44,183 bases of DNA from Treponema sp. (lineage in GTDB: Bacteria > Spirochaetota > Spirochaetia > Treponematales > Treponemataceae): positions 1-44,183 of the forward strand of contig JAGCUI010000068.1 in the NCBI GenBank assembly GCA_017962965.1, written 5' to 3'. Every line of letters starts with the position of its first letter. The stretch's first letter is position 1. The position numbers were made by a program, and so were the translations under genes. Below the pieces are notes generated by a model. It was given only the letters and a program-made list of their open reading frames with translations. It had not been told where the DNA came from and did not search any database. Below, piece by piece: positions 25,364-33,019 of the stretch.

Positions 25364-25795
25364 TTATTTTTCAAGTCCCAGCATCTCTTTCATTGTTCTC
25401 CAGCCGAGCATTGCGCATTTTACGCGGGCAGGCATGTGTGAAATATCCTGTAAAGAAGCGGCTTCATCAAGCTTCTCAAGGTCTTCTTCTGTAACAGTGT
25501 CTTTAATCATGCGGTCAAAGATGTCTGCAAGGGCAAGGGCTTCTTCCTTTGTTTTTCCTATAACAAGGTCTGCCATCATGTCTACACTTGCCTGGCTGAT
25601 TGCACAGCCGCTTCCTGTAAAGCTTGCATCTGTAATTACGTTGTTCTGGTCAAGTTTCATCTGCAGTGTAATCTGGTCTCCGCAGCTTGGGTTTACGCCT
25701 TCAAGACAAAAGCTCGGGCTGTCCATATTCTTTTTGTGACTAGGATTTATATTATGCTCGTTTAAAATTTCCCTATAAAGTTCTTTTGTGTCCAT
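25364..25795 (-). CDS. sufU: SufU-type Fe-S assembly protein / sulfur acceptor
   Basis: A 143-residue SufU/IscU-fold protein. The three conserved cysteines and an aspartate are present: Cys38 and Asp40 in NPSCGD, Cys64 in GSGCAIS, Cys127 in RVKCAML, with the SufU-type insertion between the second and third cysteines. In Firmicutes SufU is a zinc protein that accepts sulfur from SufS; here it is the last gene of the suf operon, directly after sufS. AAGGAAG precedes the ATG. No sufE is present in the window, consistent with a SufS-SufU pair. Confidence 0.92.
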   Translation of the reverse strand: MDTKELYREILNEHNINPSHKKNMDSPSFCLEGVNPSCGDQITLQMKLDQNNVITDASFTGSGCAISQASVDMMADLVIGKTKEEALALADIFDRMIKDTVTEEDLEKLDEAASLQDISHMPARVKCAMLGWRTMKEMLGLEK

Positions 25796-25821
25796 TTATA
25801 CTTCCTTGCAATAACGGTCTT

Positions 25822-27063
25822 CTAGTCTTTGTAACCGCTCCATTCCCTTAAGTGCGAAAGCTTTTCCAAAAAGGCATCGGCTTCTGCTTCTGTATTATAA
25901 AAGTACAGGCTTGCGCGTGCGGTTGCTGTCTGGCCAAGATACTGACCAAGTGGCTGTGCACAGTGATGACCTGCACGAATGGCAATGTGTTCTTCGCTCA
26001 AAAGTGTTGCTACATCATGCGGGTGAACTCCGTCTACTGTAAAGGTAACGATTCCGCATCGCAGGTTTCCGTCCTTAGGTCCTATTATATTTACATGTGG
26101 AATATTTTTCATCCCTTCTATAATGCGGCAGGCAAGGGCAGCGTCGTGCTCCTGGATTGTATCAAGTCCGATTGAGCTTATGTAACGGATAGCGGCTGCC
26201 ATTCCAACTGCATCGCCTGCACTTACTGTTCCGGCTTCGAACTTATGTGGAACTTCGGCCCAGGTTGATTTTTCGCGGGTAACGTATTCAATCATTTCGC
26301 CGCCACGAAGGAACGGGTCCATTTTTTCAAGAAGATTAAGCTTTCCATAAAGAGCGCCGATTCCCATTGGTCCGCAAAGCTTATGTGCACTCATTGCAAA
26401 AAAGTCTGCATCAATATCCTGAACATCAACCTTCATGTGTGGTGAAGACTGTGCTCCGTCTACAACAAAAATTGCTCCAACTGAGTGTGCAATCTGTCCT
26501 ATTTTTTTAACGGGATTTGTAACTCCAAGAACGTTACTTACATGAACAACAGAAACAATCTTTGTGCGGGGATTAATCTTTTCAAGCTCCTTGTCGCTTA
26601 TAATTCCTGTTTCTTTATCGCATTCAAGAAAAACAAGCTTTGCACCTGTTTTCTGGCAAACCATCTGCCATGGAACAATGTTTGAATGGTGCTCCATAAT
26701 TGTAACGCAGATTTCATCGCCTTGTTTAAGATTGTTCAAGCCCCAGCTGTAAGCAACAAGGTTTAAGCTTTCCGAAGCATTGCGTGTAAAAACAATTTCT
26801 TTTGCTTCTTTTGCATTTATAAACTGGGCTACTGTCTTTCTTGCATTTTCGTAAGCCATTGTGGCTCTTTCACTTAAAGAATAAAGGCCTCGTAAAGGGT
26901 TTGCATTTTCTGTTGCATAAAAGTGAGTCATGGCATTTAAAACAATAAACGGACGCTGTGCTGTAGCAGCAGTATCAAAGTAGATGAGGTTTTTGTTGTC
27001 CCCGGCCTGATTTTCATCTATTGCCTTAAAAAAAGGAAAGTCTTTTCTGTATTTGTTTTCCAT
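25822..27063 (-). CDS. sufS: Cysteine desulfurase SufS
   Basis: A 413-residue class V aminotransferase-fold, pyridoxal-phosphate enzyme that takes sulfur from cysteine as a persulfide for Fe-S clusters. Visible features: YFDTAATAQRP at the start, EHHSNIVPW, DGAQS, Schiff-base Lys228 in SAHKLCGP, and the active-site Cys368 in RAGHHCAQPL, the group II (SufS) form. AGAGG lies about eleven bases before the ATG, a little far. It is the fourth gene of the suf operon, between sufD and sufU, all separated by short gaps. Confidence 0.96.
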   Translation of the reverse strand: MENKYRKDFPFFKAIDENQAGDNKNLIYFDTAATAQRPFIVLNAMTHFYATENANPLRGLYSLSERATMAYENARKTVAQFINAKEAKEIVFTRNASESLNLVAYSWGLNNLKQGDEICVTIMEHHSNIVPWQMVCQKTGAKLVFLECDKETGIISDKELEKINPRTKIVSVVHVSNVLGVTNPVKKIGQIAHSVGAIFVVDGAQSSPHMKVDVQDIDADFFAMSAHKLCGPMGIGALYGKLNLLEKMDPFLRGGEMIEYVTREKSTWAEVPHKFEAGTVSAGDAVGMAAAIRYISSIGLDTIQEHDAALACRIIEGMKNIPHVNIIGPKDGNLRCGIVTFTVDGVHPHDVATLLSEEHIAIRAGHHCAQPLGQYLGQTATARASLYFYNTEAEADAFLEKLSHLREWSGYKD

Positions 27064-27086
27064 AAGTTGCCATGCCTCTTATTTAA

Positions 27087-28172
27087 TTATTCATCTGTAT
27101 CGTCTGAACCGTATATTTCGTTCAAGTAGTCACCGATTTCTTTTTGAATTTCCTGGTTTGGAATCTTAACCGCAGCGCTTGTAATCTTTGCTTTTGAAAG
27201 AAGCTCTTCTGCCATTGCCTGATTAATTCCGTGTGCATTAAAGTAAAAAAGAATCTCGTTCGAAAGCTTTCCGATTGTAGAGCCGTGCTCTGCCGAAATA
27301 TCATCCTCACCGCAAAGAATAATTGGTGCTGATTTTTCAAGGGCCAGTGGAGAAAGATTCAATGTGTTTTCAAGTTCATCTCCGGTTGAGCCCGAGCAGC
27401 CTCTTACCATATCTATTGTTCCGCGGTAGACCTTAGTTGATTTATCCTTGATTGTACCGTCGGTAAACATTTTGCAGTTTGTTTTCTTTCCCTTGTGAAC
27501 TACAGTCTGGTTTGTATCCAGATACTGCTCATTACTGCAAAGATAGCCCATGTGAGAAGTATATTTTGAAAGATTTCCAAGAAGGGTAGAATGAAAGCCT
27601 GTATCAATGTGAGATCCGCCAAGTTCTACCTGAACAAAATCCATATGTGCATTTTCACCACAAACAGAAGCAGTTTCATCAATCTGGTTCATATTAGAGC
27701 CTAAAAGCTGAACCTTAGAAACCTGAAGCTCTGAATTATCCTCAAGATAAACCTTTGTTAAGAGGGCAGTCATTCCGCCAGCCGTTTTATCTTTAGATGA
27801 GCTTACGATTATAACCTGGCCCTTAGAACCTTCAAGTGCATGAATAATCTGATGAGTGCATTCATTTACACCATCATCTGATTCAAGACGGATAATGAGG
27901 GGCTCTTTTAAAGTTCCCTTGATTGTATAAATCTTTCCGTCCTTTGCGTTTTCTTTTATAAGGTTTGCAGCCTCGTCTCCGATTGAATAAACCGGTTCGT
28001 TAAGCTTTGTCTTAATTTCTTTTCCGTTTGTAACTGTAACACCCTCTGGAATATGAACGTCTGTTCCTTTGTTTTCGGTAAGGTTCATATTCACGCTGAT
28101 TGTGTCGCTGTTTATTTTCATCCAATGCCAGGTAAGATAGGTGATTGGATTAATCTGCATTTCCTTTTCCAT
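27087..28172 (-). CDS. sufD: Fe-S scaffold complex protein SufD
   Basis: About 361 residues with the SufB/SufD right-handed beta-helix core; the C-terminal DDISAEHGSTIGKLSNEILFYFNAHGI is the family signature. It forms the SufBC2D scaffold with SufB and SufC. I start at ATG 28172 because GGTGGAGGAAAAT lies directly ahead; the in-frame codon at 28208 would overlap the sufB 3' end and has no ribosome-binding site. The N-terminal region is short and poorly conserved, as usual for SufD. The gene lies 13 bases downstream of sufB. Confidence 0.92.
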   Translation of the reverse strand: MEKEMQINPITYLTWHWMKINSDTISVNMNLTENKGTDVHIPEGVTVTNGKEIKTKLNEPVYSIGDEAANLIKENAKDGKIYTIKGTLKEPLIIRLESDDGVNECTHQIIHALEGSKGQVIIVSSSKDKTAGGMTALLTKVYLEDNSELQVSKVQLLGSNMNQIDETASVCGENAHMDFVQVELGGSHIDTGFHSTLLGNLSKYTSHMGYLCSNEQYLDTNQTVVHKGKKTNCKMFTDGTIKDKSTKVYRGTIDMVRGCSGSTGDELENTLNLSPLALEKSAPIILCGEDDISAEHGSTIGKLSNEILFYFNAHGINQAMAEELLSKAKITSAAVKIPNQEIQKEIGDYLNEIYGSDDTDE

Positions 28173-28185
28173 ATTTTCCTCCACC

Positions 28186-29598
28186 TTACATATTCCCGTG
28201 CATTTCAATCTTAATAAGATTGTTCATTTCTACTGCATATTCAAGAGGAAGCTCTTTACTTACAGGATTTGCAAATCCGCTTACTATCATACTTCGTGCA
28301 TCGTCTTCCGAGATTCCGCGCGACATAAGATAAAAGATTGCATCACTTGAAATGCGTCCGATTTTTGCTTCGTGTCCAACGTCACATTCGTCTGTCATAA
28401 TCTGCATTGCCGGGATTGTGTCACTACGGCTTTGTGGGTCGAGCATGAGACTTTCGCAGGAAATACTTGTTTTACTTCCCTTAGCTTTTTTATCAATATA
28501 AACGGCAGAACGGTAAATACTTACTCCGCCGCCTTTGGAAATAGACTTTGTTGAAATGAGGCTTGTAGTCTGTGGTGCAAGGTGAACCATTTTAGCCCCT
28601 GTATCAAGATTCTGTCCGGCTCCTGCAAATGTAATTCCTGTAAACTCAGCCTTTGCGCCTTGTCCTACAAGATCACTTTCAGGATAAAGATATGAAATGT
28701 GGCTGCCGAAAGAACCTGAAACCCATTCAATAGAAGCGCCTTCTTCAACCTTTGCACGCTTTGTGTTTAAGTTGTACATGTTCTTAGACCAGTTTTCGAT
28801 TGTTGAATATCTAAGGTGTGCGCCTTTTTTTACAAAGAGCTCTACGGCTCCGGCATGAAGGTTTGCTTCGTTATATTTTGGAGCAGAACATCCTTCTATA
28901 AAGTGTAGGTCTGCACCTTCGTCTACAATAATGAGAGTGTGTTCAAACTGTCCGGCTCCTCTTGCATTCAATCTAAAATAAGACTGAAGAGGGAAGGAAA
29001 GATGAACGCCCTTTGGAACATATACAAATGAACCGCCCGACCATACAGCCCCGTGTAAAGCAGCAAACTTATGATCCTTTGGAGTAATCAAAGTCATAAA
29101 ATACTCTTTTACCATAGGACCCCATTCTTTGCTCTTGAGCGCTTCTTCAAAACCAAGGTAAATTACACCCTGCTTTGCAACCTCTTCCTGAACGTTGTGG
29201 TAAACAAGCTCTGAGTCGTACTGAGCACCAACGCCGGCCAAGGATTTCCTTTCTGCTTCGGGGATTCCAAGCTTTTCAAAGGTTTCTTTAATGTCATCTG
29301 GAACATCTTCCCATTTGCCGCTCATCTGAGTTTTAGGGCGAACATAGGTTGCGATGTTATCGATATTAAGACCGTCGATTGAAGGTCCCCATTTTGGAAC
29401 TTTGAGCTGATTGTATATTTCGAGCGACTTGAGGCGGAATTCTTTCATCCATTCAGGGTCGCCTTTTTCTTCTGAGATTTTTTTTACGATTTCCGGTGTA
29501 AGGCCGCTTTTGATTCTGTAAAAATCTTTTTCGGATTCTTCGTAGCGGAAATTATAAAACTCATGATTTATATCTTCAATTTGTGTTTTTTCTTCCAT
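28186..29598 (-). CDS. sufB: Fe-S scaffold complex protein SufB
   Basis: A 470-residue SufB, the main scaffold on which the nascent cluster is built. Characteristic segments: YVPKGVHLSFPLQSYFR, FEHTLIIVDEGADLHFIEGCSAP, NLHAGAVELFVKKGA, and the C-terminal CDVGHEAKIGRISSDAIFYLMSRG. Length is typical (about 465-495). It begins two bases after the sufC stop codon with only a weak Shine-Dalgarno inside the sufC end, so translational coupling is likely. Confidence 0.97.
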   Translation of the reverse strand: MEEKTQIEDINHEFYNFRYEESEKDFYRIKSGLTPEIVKKISEEKGDPEWMKEFRLKSLEIYNQLKVPKWGPSIDGLNIDNIATYVRPKTQMSGKWEDVPDDIKETFEKLGIPEAERKSLAGVGAQYDSELVYHNVQEEVAKQGVIYLGFEEALKSKEWGPMVKEYFMTLITPKDHKFAALHGAVWSGGSFVYVPKGVHLSFPLQSYFRLNARGAGQFEHTLIIVDEGADLHFIEGCSAPKYNEANLHAGAVELFVKKGAHLRYSTIENWSKNMYNLNTKRAKVEEGASIEWVSGSFGSHISYLYPESDLVGQGAKAEFTGITFAGAGQNLDTGAKMVHLAPQTTSLISTKSISKGGGVSIYRSAVYIDKKAKGSKTSISCESLMLDPQSRSDTIPAMQIMTDECDVGHEAKIGRISSDAIFYLMSRGISEDDARSMIVSGFANPVSKELPLEYAVEMNNLIKIEMHGNM

Positions 29599-29600
29599 AG

Positions 29601-30338
29601 CTACTTAATGTATTCTTCAAATCCTTCTTCGTTGATTTTTTTGAACAACGAGCCGTCTCCGGTTTTTACAATGTGACCCTTTACCAGAACGTGTGTATTA
29701 TCTACATCAAGTCCTTCAAGAATCTTTGTTGTATGTGTAATGATTAAAAGAGAACCGTTTGTGAGCTTTCTGTACTCCTGGATTCCTTTTTGAACTATGC
29801 GGATTGCATCTACGTCTAGGCCTGAATCTGTTTCGTCAAGAATTGCAAAATCAGGTTTAAGCATTAAAAGCTGTAAGATTTCACTCTTTTTTCGTTCTCC
29901 GCCTGAAAAACCTACGTTCAAATCTCTTTTTGCGTAGTCGGGATTCATATCAAGTAATTCCATGCAGCGGGCAAGCTCTTTCTGAAACTGAAAAAGCTTT
30001 ACTCTTTCGCCTGTTTTCTGCTGGATGCTTGCACGGATAAATGATTCAAGACTGATACCAGGGATTTCAATCGGACTTTGGAAAGACATGAACATACCAA
30101 GTTTTGCGCGTTTGTCTGCAGATTCCTCTGTAATGTCCTGGTCTTTAAAAGTGATTTTACCGCCGGTAATTTTATATACAGGATTTCCCATGATTGTGTT
30201 TCCAAGCGAAGATTTTCCCGCTCCGTTTGGTCCCATAAGTACATGAATTTCACCTGGATTTATTTTTATATTGAGGTCGTTGAGAATCTGTTTTCCATCC
30301 TCAAGGCCTGCATTCAAATTAATAATATCTAACAACAT
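29601..30338 (-). CDS. sufC: Fe-S assembly ATPase SufC
   Basis: A 245-residue ABC-type ATPase of the SufBC2D complex. Walker A GPNGAGKSSLG, signature FSGGERKKSEI, Walker B FAILDETDSGLD and the switch His in IITHTTKI are all present; the SGLD form of the D-loop is typical of SufC. It is the first gene of the operon sufC-B-D-S-U. No Shine-Dalgarno is found, and the -10 box of the only visible promoter lies six bases before the ATG. No iscR/sufR-type regulator gene is found in the window. Confidence 0.97.
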   Translation of the reverse strand: MLLDIINLNAGLEDGKQILNDLNIKINPGEIHVLMGPNGAGKSSLGNTIMGNPVYKITGGKITFKDQDITEESADKRAKLGMFMSFQSPIEIPGISLESFIRASIQQKTGERVKLFQFQKELARCMELLDMNPDYAKRDLNVGFSGGERKKSEILQLLMLKPDFAILDETDSGLDVDAIRIVQKGIQEYRKLTNGSLLIITHTTKILEGLDVDNTHVLVKGHIVKTGDGSLFKKINEEGFEEYIK

Positions 30339-30344
30339 ACTATA

Positions 30345-30373
30345 AATATACTGAAATTCATGTGTCCATACAA
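30345..30373 (-). promoter_or_regulatory. Promoter of the suf operon, possibly leaderless
   Basis: Minus strand: TTGTAT (30373-30368), a 17-bp spacer, TATATT (30350-30345), then only six bases before ATG 30338. It faces away from the promoter of the exonuclease gene at 30446-30474. Confidence 0.55.
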
Positions 30374-30445
30374 CTATTTACAGTAAATAATTACCTATTT
30401 ATTTAGTAGTTTAATAGTGATTTTTGATGATTTTTTTTGGGGCAA

Positions 30446-30474
30446 TTGACAACTTTTCTTTTTTTATTGAAAAT
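30446..30474 (+). promoter_or_regulatory. Promoter of the exonuclease gene, possibly leaderless
   Basis: A perfect -35 TTGACA (30446-30451), a 17-bp spacer, and -10 GAAAAT (30469-30474), followed by six bases and ATG 30481. No Shine-Dalgarno is present. Confidence 0.5.
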
Positions 30475-30480
30475 GAATTT

Positions 30481-31404
30481 ATGAATCATAAAACCTTTGT
30501 TTTTTTTGACTGTGAATGTGCAAATACCTTTGAAGGTATTGGAAAAATATGTTCTCTTGGATACGTTATTGCAGACGATGAATTAAATATTTTAGAGTCG
30601 GAAGACGTTGTTATGAATCCTGAGTGTGATTTTGACTGGTACTTGTTCAGCGGAAAGGGTGAATGTCAGCTGGCTTATTCAAAAGATTATTTCAGAATCA
30701 AACCGAATTTTGAAGCATTCTATAAAGACATTAAAAAGCTTTTTACAACCGGAAACAGATTCATAGGCGGATTTGCAGTTGGTAACGACGTTGGTTTTGT
30801 GAATAATGCGTGCGAAAGATATAACCTTCCTTATATTCAGTTCAGAGCCTTTGATCTTGAGCGCTACCTTGAAAGAAAATATGATAAAAAACAGAAGCTT
30901 GTTCAGTGGGCCGGGGAGTTTGGTGTAAATGTTGCAAAGTACCAGAGCCATAAATCTGTAGATGATGCAATTATTACCATGCTTTGTTTAAAAGCCGAAG
31001 CTGCAAAATGCGGAAAAACAGTAGAAGAAATCATGACAGAACATAAGGATTGTTTTGTAAGCAATGAACAGATTCTTGAACAGGCTGCAGAACGAGCCTA
31101 CCGCAAAGAAATGACAGAAAAAATCAAGCGTTTGTTTAATAAGAAAAATCCAAAGCCAAAGTTTAAAAAGCTTTTGGGCGAACGTTTTGAATTTGACGGA
31201 AAGCTTATGCGCGAAGTAGACCTTGCCTTTGAGCTTATCAAACAGATTTACGAAAACGGCGGAATCGTAAACGAGCATGTTATGGGCCACGGCACTGCTG
31301 TTTTTTTAGAAACTCCAAACGAACACGTAGTAGAAAAACTCAAAAAGCGCGGATTAAAAATCATCCTGGCAGAGGAACTCTTTTCTCAAATGAATCAAAA
31401 ATAA
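30481..31404 (+). CDS. DEDDh 3'-5' exonuclease with C-terminal BRCT-like domain
   Basis: A 307-residue protein. Residues 1-175 form a DnaQ-type exonuclease: motif I FFDCECAN (Asp10, Glu12), motif II around Asp103 in VGNDVGFV, and motif III HKSVDD (His157, Asp162), the DEDDh arrangement. A lysine-rich linker (about 200-235) leads to about 70 C-terminal residues (GKLMREVDLAFELI, GGIVNEHVMGHGTAVFLE, LKKRGLKIILAEELF) that read like a BRCT domain; that part is inference. A nuclease that proofreads or processes DNA ends or RNA is likely. ATG 30481 is chosen because a promoter ends just ahead of it; longer in-frame starts would include the promoter. The gene is divergent from suf and upstream of trp. 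Confidence 0.75.
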   Translation: MNHKTFVFFDCECANTFEGIGKICSLGYVIADDELNILESEDVVMNPECDFDWYLFSGKGECQLAYSKDYFRIKPNFEAFYKDIKKLFTTGNRFIGGFAVGNDVGFVNNACERYNLPYIQFRAFDLERYLERKYDKKQKLVQWAGEFGVNVAKYQSHKSVDDAIITMLCLKAEAAKCGKTVEEIMTEHKDCFVSNEQILEQAAERAYRKEMTEKIKRLFNKKNPKPKFKKLLGERFEFDGKLMREVDLAFELIKQIYENGGIVNEHVMGHGTAVFLETPNEHVVEKLKKRGLKIILAEELFSQMNQK

Positions 31405-31422
31405 ATTCCTGTTATAATTAAT

Positions 31423-31490
31423 GTTTCTATTGACAGAAACATTAAGAGGTTGTATAACTACTGTAATATTAAGTTTCTATACATAGAAAC
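31423..31490 (+). promoter_or_regulatory. trp operon promoter bracketed by two 18-bp palindromic operators
   Basis: Operator 1 is GTTTCTATTGACAGAAAC (31423-31440) and operator 2 is GTTTCTATACATAGAAAC (31473-31490); operator 2 is a perfect 8-2-8 inverted repeat, and operator 1 differs from perfect symmetry by one pair. Their spacing is exactly 50 bp. The promoter lies between and over them: -35 TTGACA (31430-31435) inside operator 1, 17 bp, -10 TATAAC (31453-31458), with the predicted start near 31465. Operator 2 would then cover about +8 to +25. This is the layout expected for a dimeric repressor. The sequence is unlike the E. coli TrpR operator, and no T-box or leader-peptide attenuator is visible. 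Confidence 0.72.
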
Positions 31491-31529
31491 GATAAAAAAC
31501 AGTTGGGTATACAGCAACAAGGAGTTTAT

Positions 31530-33008
31530 ATGGGAACACGAGACGATTCAATTTATTTCACACTTTCATGCGAACGCTATACACCGTTCAGTCTTGCTCG
31601 AAAGCTTGGAGCAACAGCAATCCTGGAAAGTGCATCCTTTGCAAGAGGTAAGGACAGATATTCAATTCTTTTACTTGAACCTGCTTTTCATATTGTTCAG
31701 GATGATGAAGGAGTTGCTTTTTTAATAGATGGAAGAAGACTTCCTTACAAGGGAAAAAATGAAACAGGTGAGACAATCGCCCCTGGAAGCCGTGTTCTTC
31801 ATACACCTGATATTCTTGATGCTCTTTTATATGTAGCAGAGCAGAACGATATGAGCTTTGTAAATAAGGAAGACGGAACAAAAGCGGCTAATACAATCCC
31901 TGTTCCTACAAGCGGCCTTGGATATTTAAGCTACGAATTTGCTGCCCGCTGCGACACCATCACAATGCAAAGCCAGACAGATGAGCTTCATATTCCGGAA
32001 AGTGAATTTGTGGCAGGACATCTTTATGTTGTGTTTGATCATTTTACAGAAACTCTTCATATCTTTGCCCTTAATTATAATGAGCATCAGATAGATCTTG
32101 AGGATGCAGTCAAAAAGCTTAAAGCCCGTTTATCTGATATGGATTTTTCTTATCTTGCATCTCCTGAAACACCATGTCCTGTTACTGTAGTTACAAATCT
32201 TGAACAAAGCGAAAGAGAATATAAGGAAAAGGTTGAAGCAATCAAAAAAGAAATTATTGCAGGAAATCTTTTACAGGCAGTTCCAAGCAGAAGACTCCAG
32301 TTTGAATGTGAAAATTCAGCATTGGAAATATACCGCCGTCTTAGAGCCGTAAATCCAAGCCCGTATCTTTTTTACATTGATTTTGGAAAAAGACAGTTAA
32401 TTGGTGCAAGTCCTGAAAGCCTTGTTCGTGTTCGCGAAGGAATTGCTTTTATCCGTCCGATTGCAGGAACCAGAAGACGCGGAAAAAATTCAGAAGAGGA
32501 TGAAGCACTTAAAGAAGAATTATTGAATGATTCAAAGGAAAGAGCCGAACACCTTATGCTCGTAGATCTTGCAAGAAATGATTTAGGACGTGTGTGCCAG
32601 AACGGAAGCGTGGAAGTGAGCCGTTTTATGGATGTAGAAAAGTTCAGTCATGTTATGCACATAGTGAGCGATGTTCAGGGAAAGGTTAGAAAGGATTTAA
32701 AAGCCATTCAGGTTTTGCGTGCTGCTTTTCCTGCAGGAACAGTAAGCGGTGCTCCTAAAATCAGTGCAATTCAGATTTTAAGCCGTCTTGAAAAAACAAA
32801 GAGAAGGTTTTATGCAGGTGCTGTTGGTTACATTCAGTCAAACGGAGATCTGGATTTTTGTATTGCAATTCGATGTGCCTTAAAGCAGGAAAAAATATGG
32901 ACGCTACAGGCAGGCGGCGGAATTGTTTACGACAGTAATGCGGATCGTGAATGGGAAGAAACAAACGAAAAGCTTGGCGCATTAAGATCTGTTTTTGAAA
33001 ACGTTTAA
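31530..33008 (+). CDS. trpE: Anthranilate synthase component I
   Basis: A 492-residue chorismate-utilising enzyme that makes anthranilate from chorismate with ammonia from TrpG. Conserved catalytic blocks: PIAGTRRRGK, LMLVDLARNDLGRV, AAFPAGTVSGAPK, QAGGGIVYDS. The tryptophan feedback motif appears as ILES at residues 31-34 with RYS following, so feedback inhibition is expected. I start at ATG 31530, with AAGGAG five bases upstream. First gene of the trp operon; trpGD follows 11 bases after the stop codon. Confidence 0.95.
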   Translation: MGTRDDSIYFTLSCERYTPFSLARKLGATAILESASFARGKDRYSILLLEPAFHIVQDDEGVAFLIDGRRLPYKGKNETGETIAPGSRVLHTPDILDALLYVAEQNDMSFVNKEDGTKAANTIPVPTSGLGYLSYEFAARCDTITMQSQTDELHIPESEFVAGHLYVVFDHFTETLHIFALNYNEHQIDLEDAVKKLKARLSDMDFSYLASPETPCPVTVVTNLEQSEREYKEKVEAIKKEIIAGNLLQAVPSRRLQFECENSALEIYRRLRAVNPSPYLFYIDFGKRQLIGASPESLVRVREGIAFIRPIAGTRRRGKNSEEDEALKEELLNDSKERAEHLMLVDLARNDLGRVCQNGSVEVSRFMDVEKFSHVMHIVSDVQGKVRKDLKAIQVLRAAFPAGTVSGAPKISAIQILSRLEKTKRRFYAGAVGYIQSNGDLDFCIAIRCALKQEKIWTLQAGGGIVYDSNADREWEETNEKLGALRSVFENV

Positions 33009-33019
33009 GGGGGTACAAA

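Noticed and set aside
31405..31529. T-box, tryptophan-codon leader peptide or attenuator before trpE
   Set aside because: No specifier/T-box core, no Trp-rich short frame and no hairpin followed by a T-run; the palindromes have no T-run either and fit operators better.
31530..31680. Loss of the TrpE feedback motif, because LLEP occurs at residues 48-51
   Set aside because: The true LLES-equivalent is ILES at residues 31-34 followed by RYS, so the feedback site looks intact.
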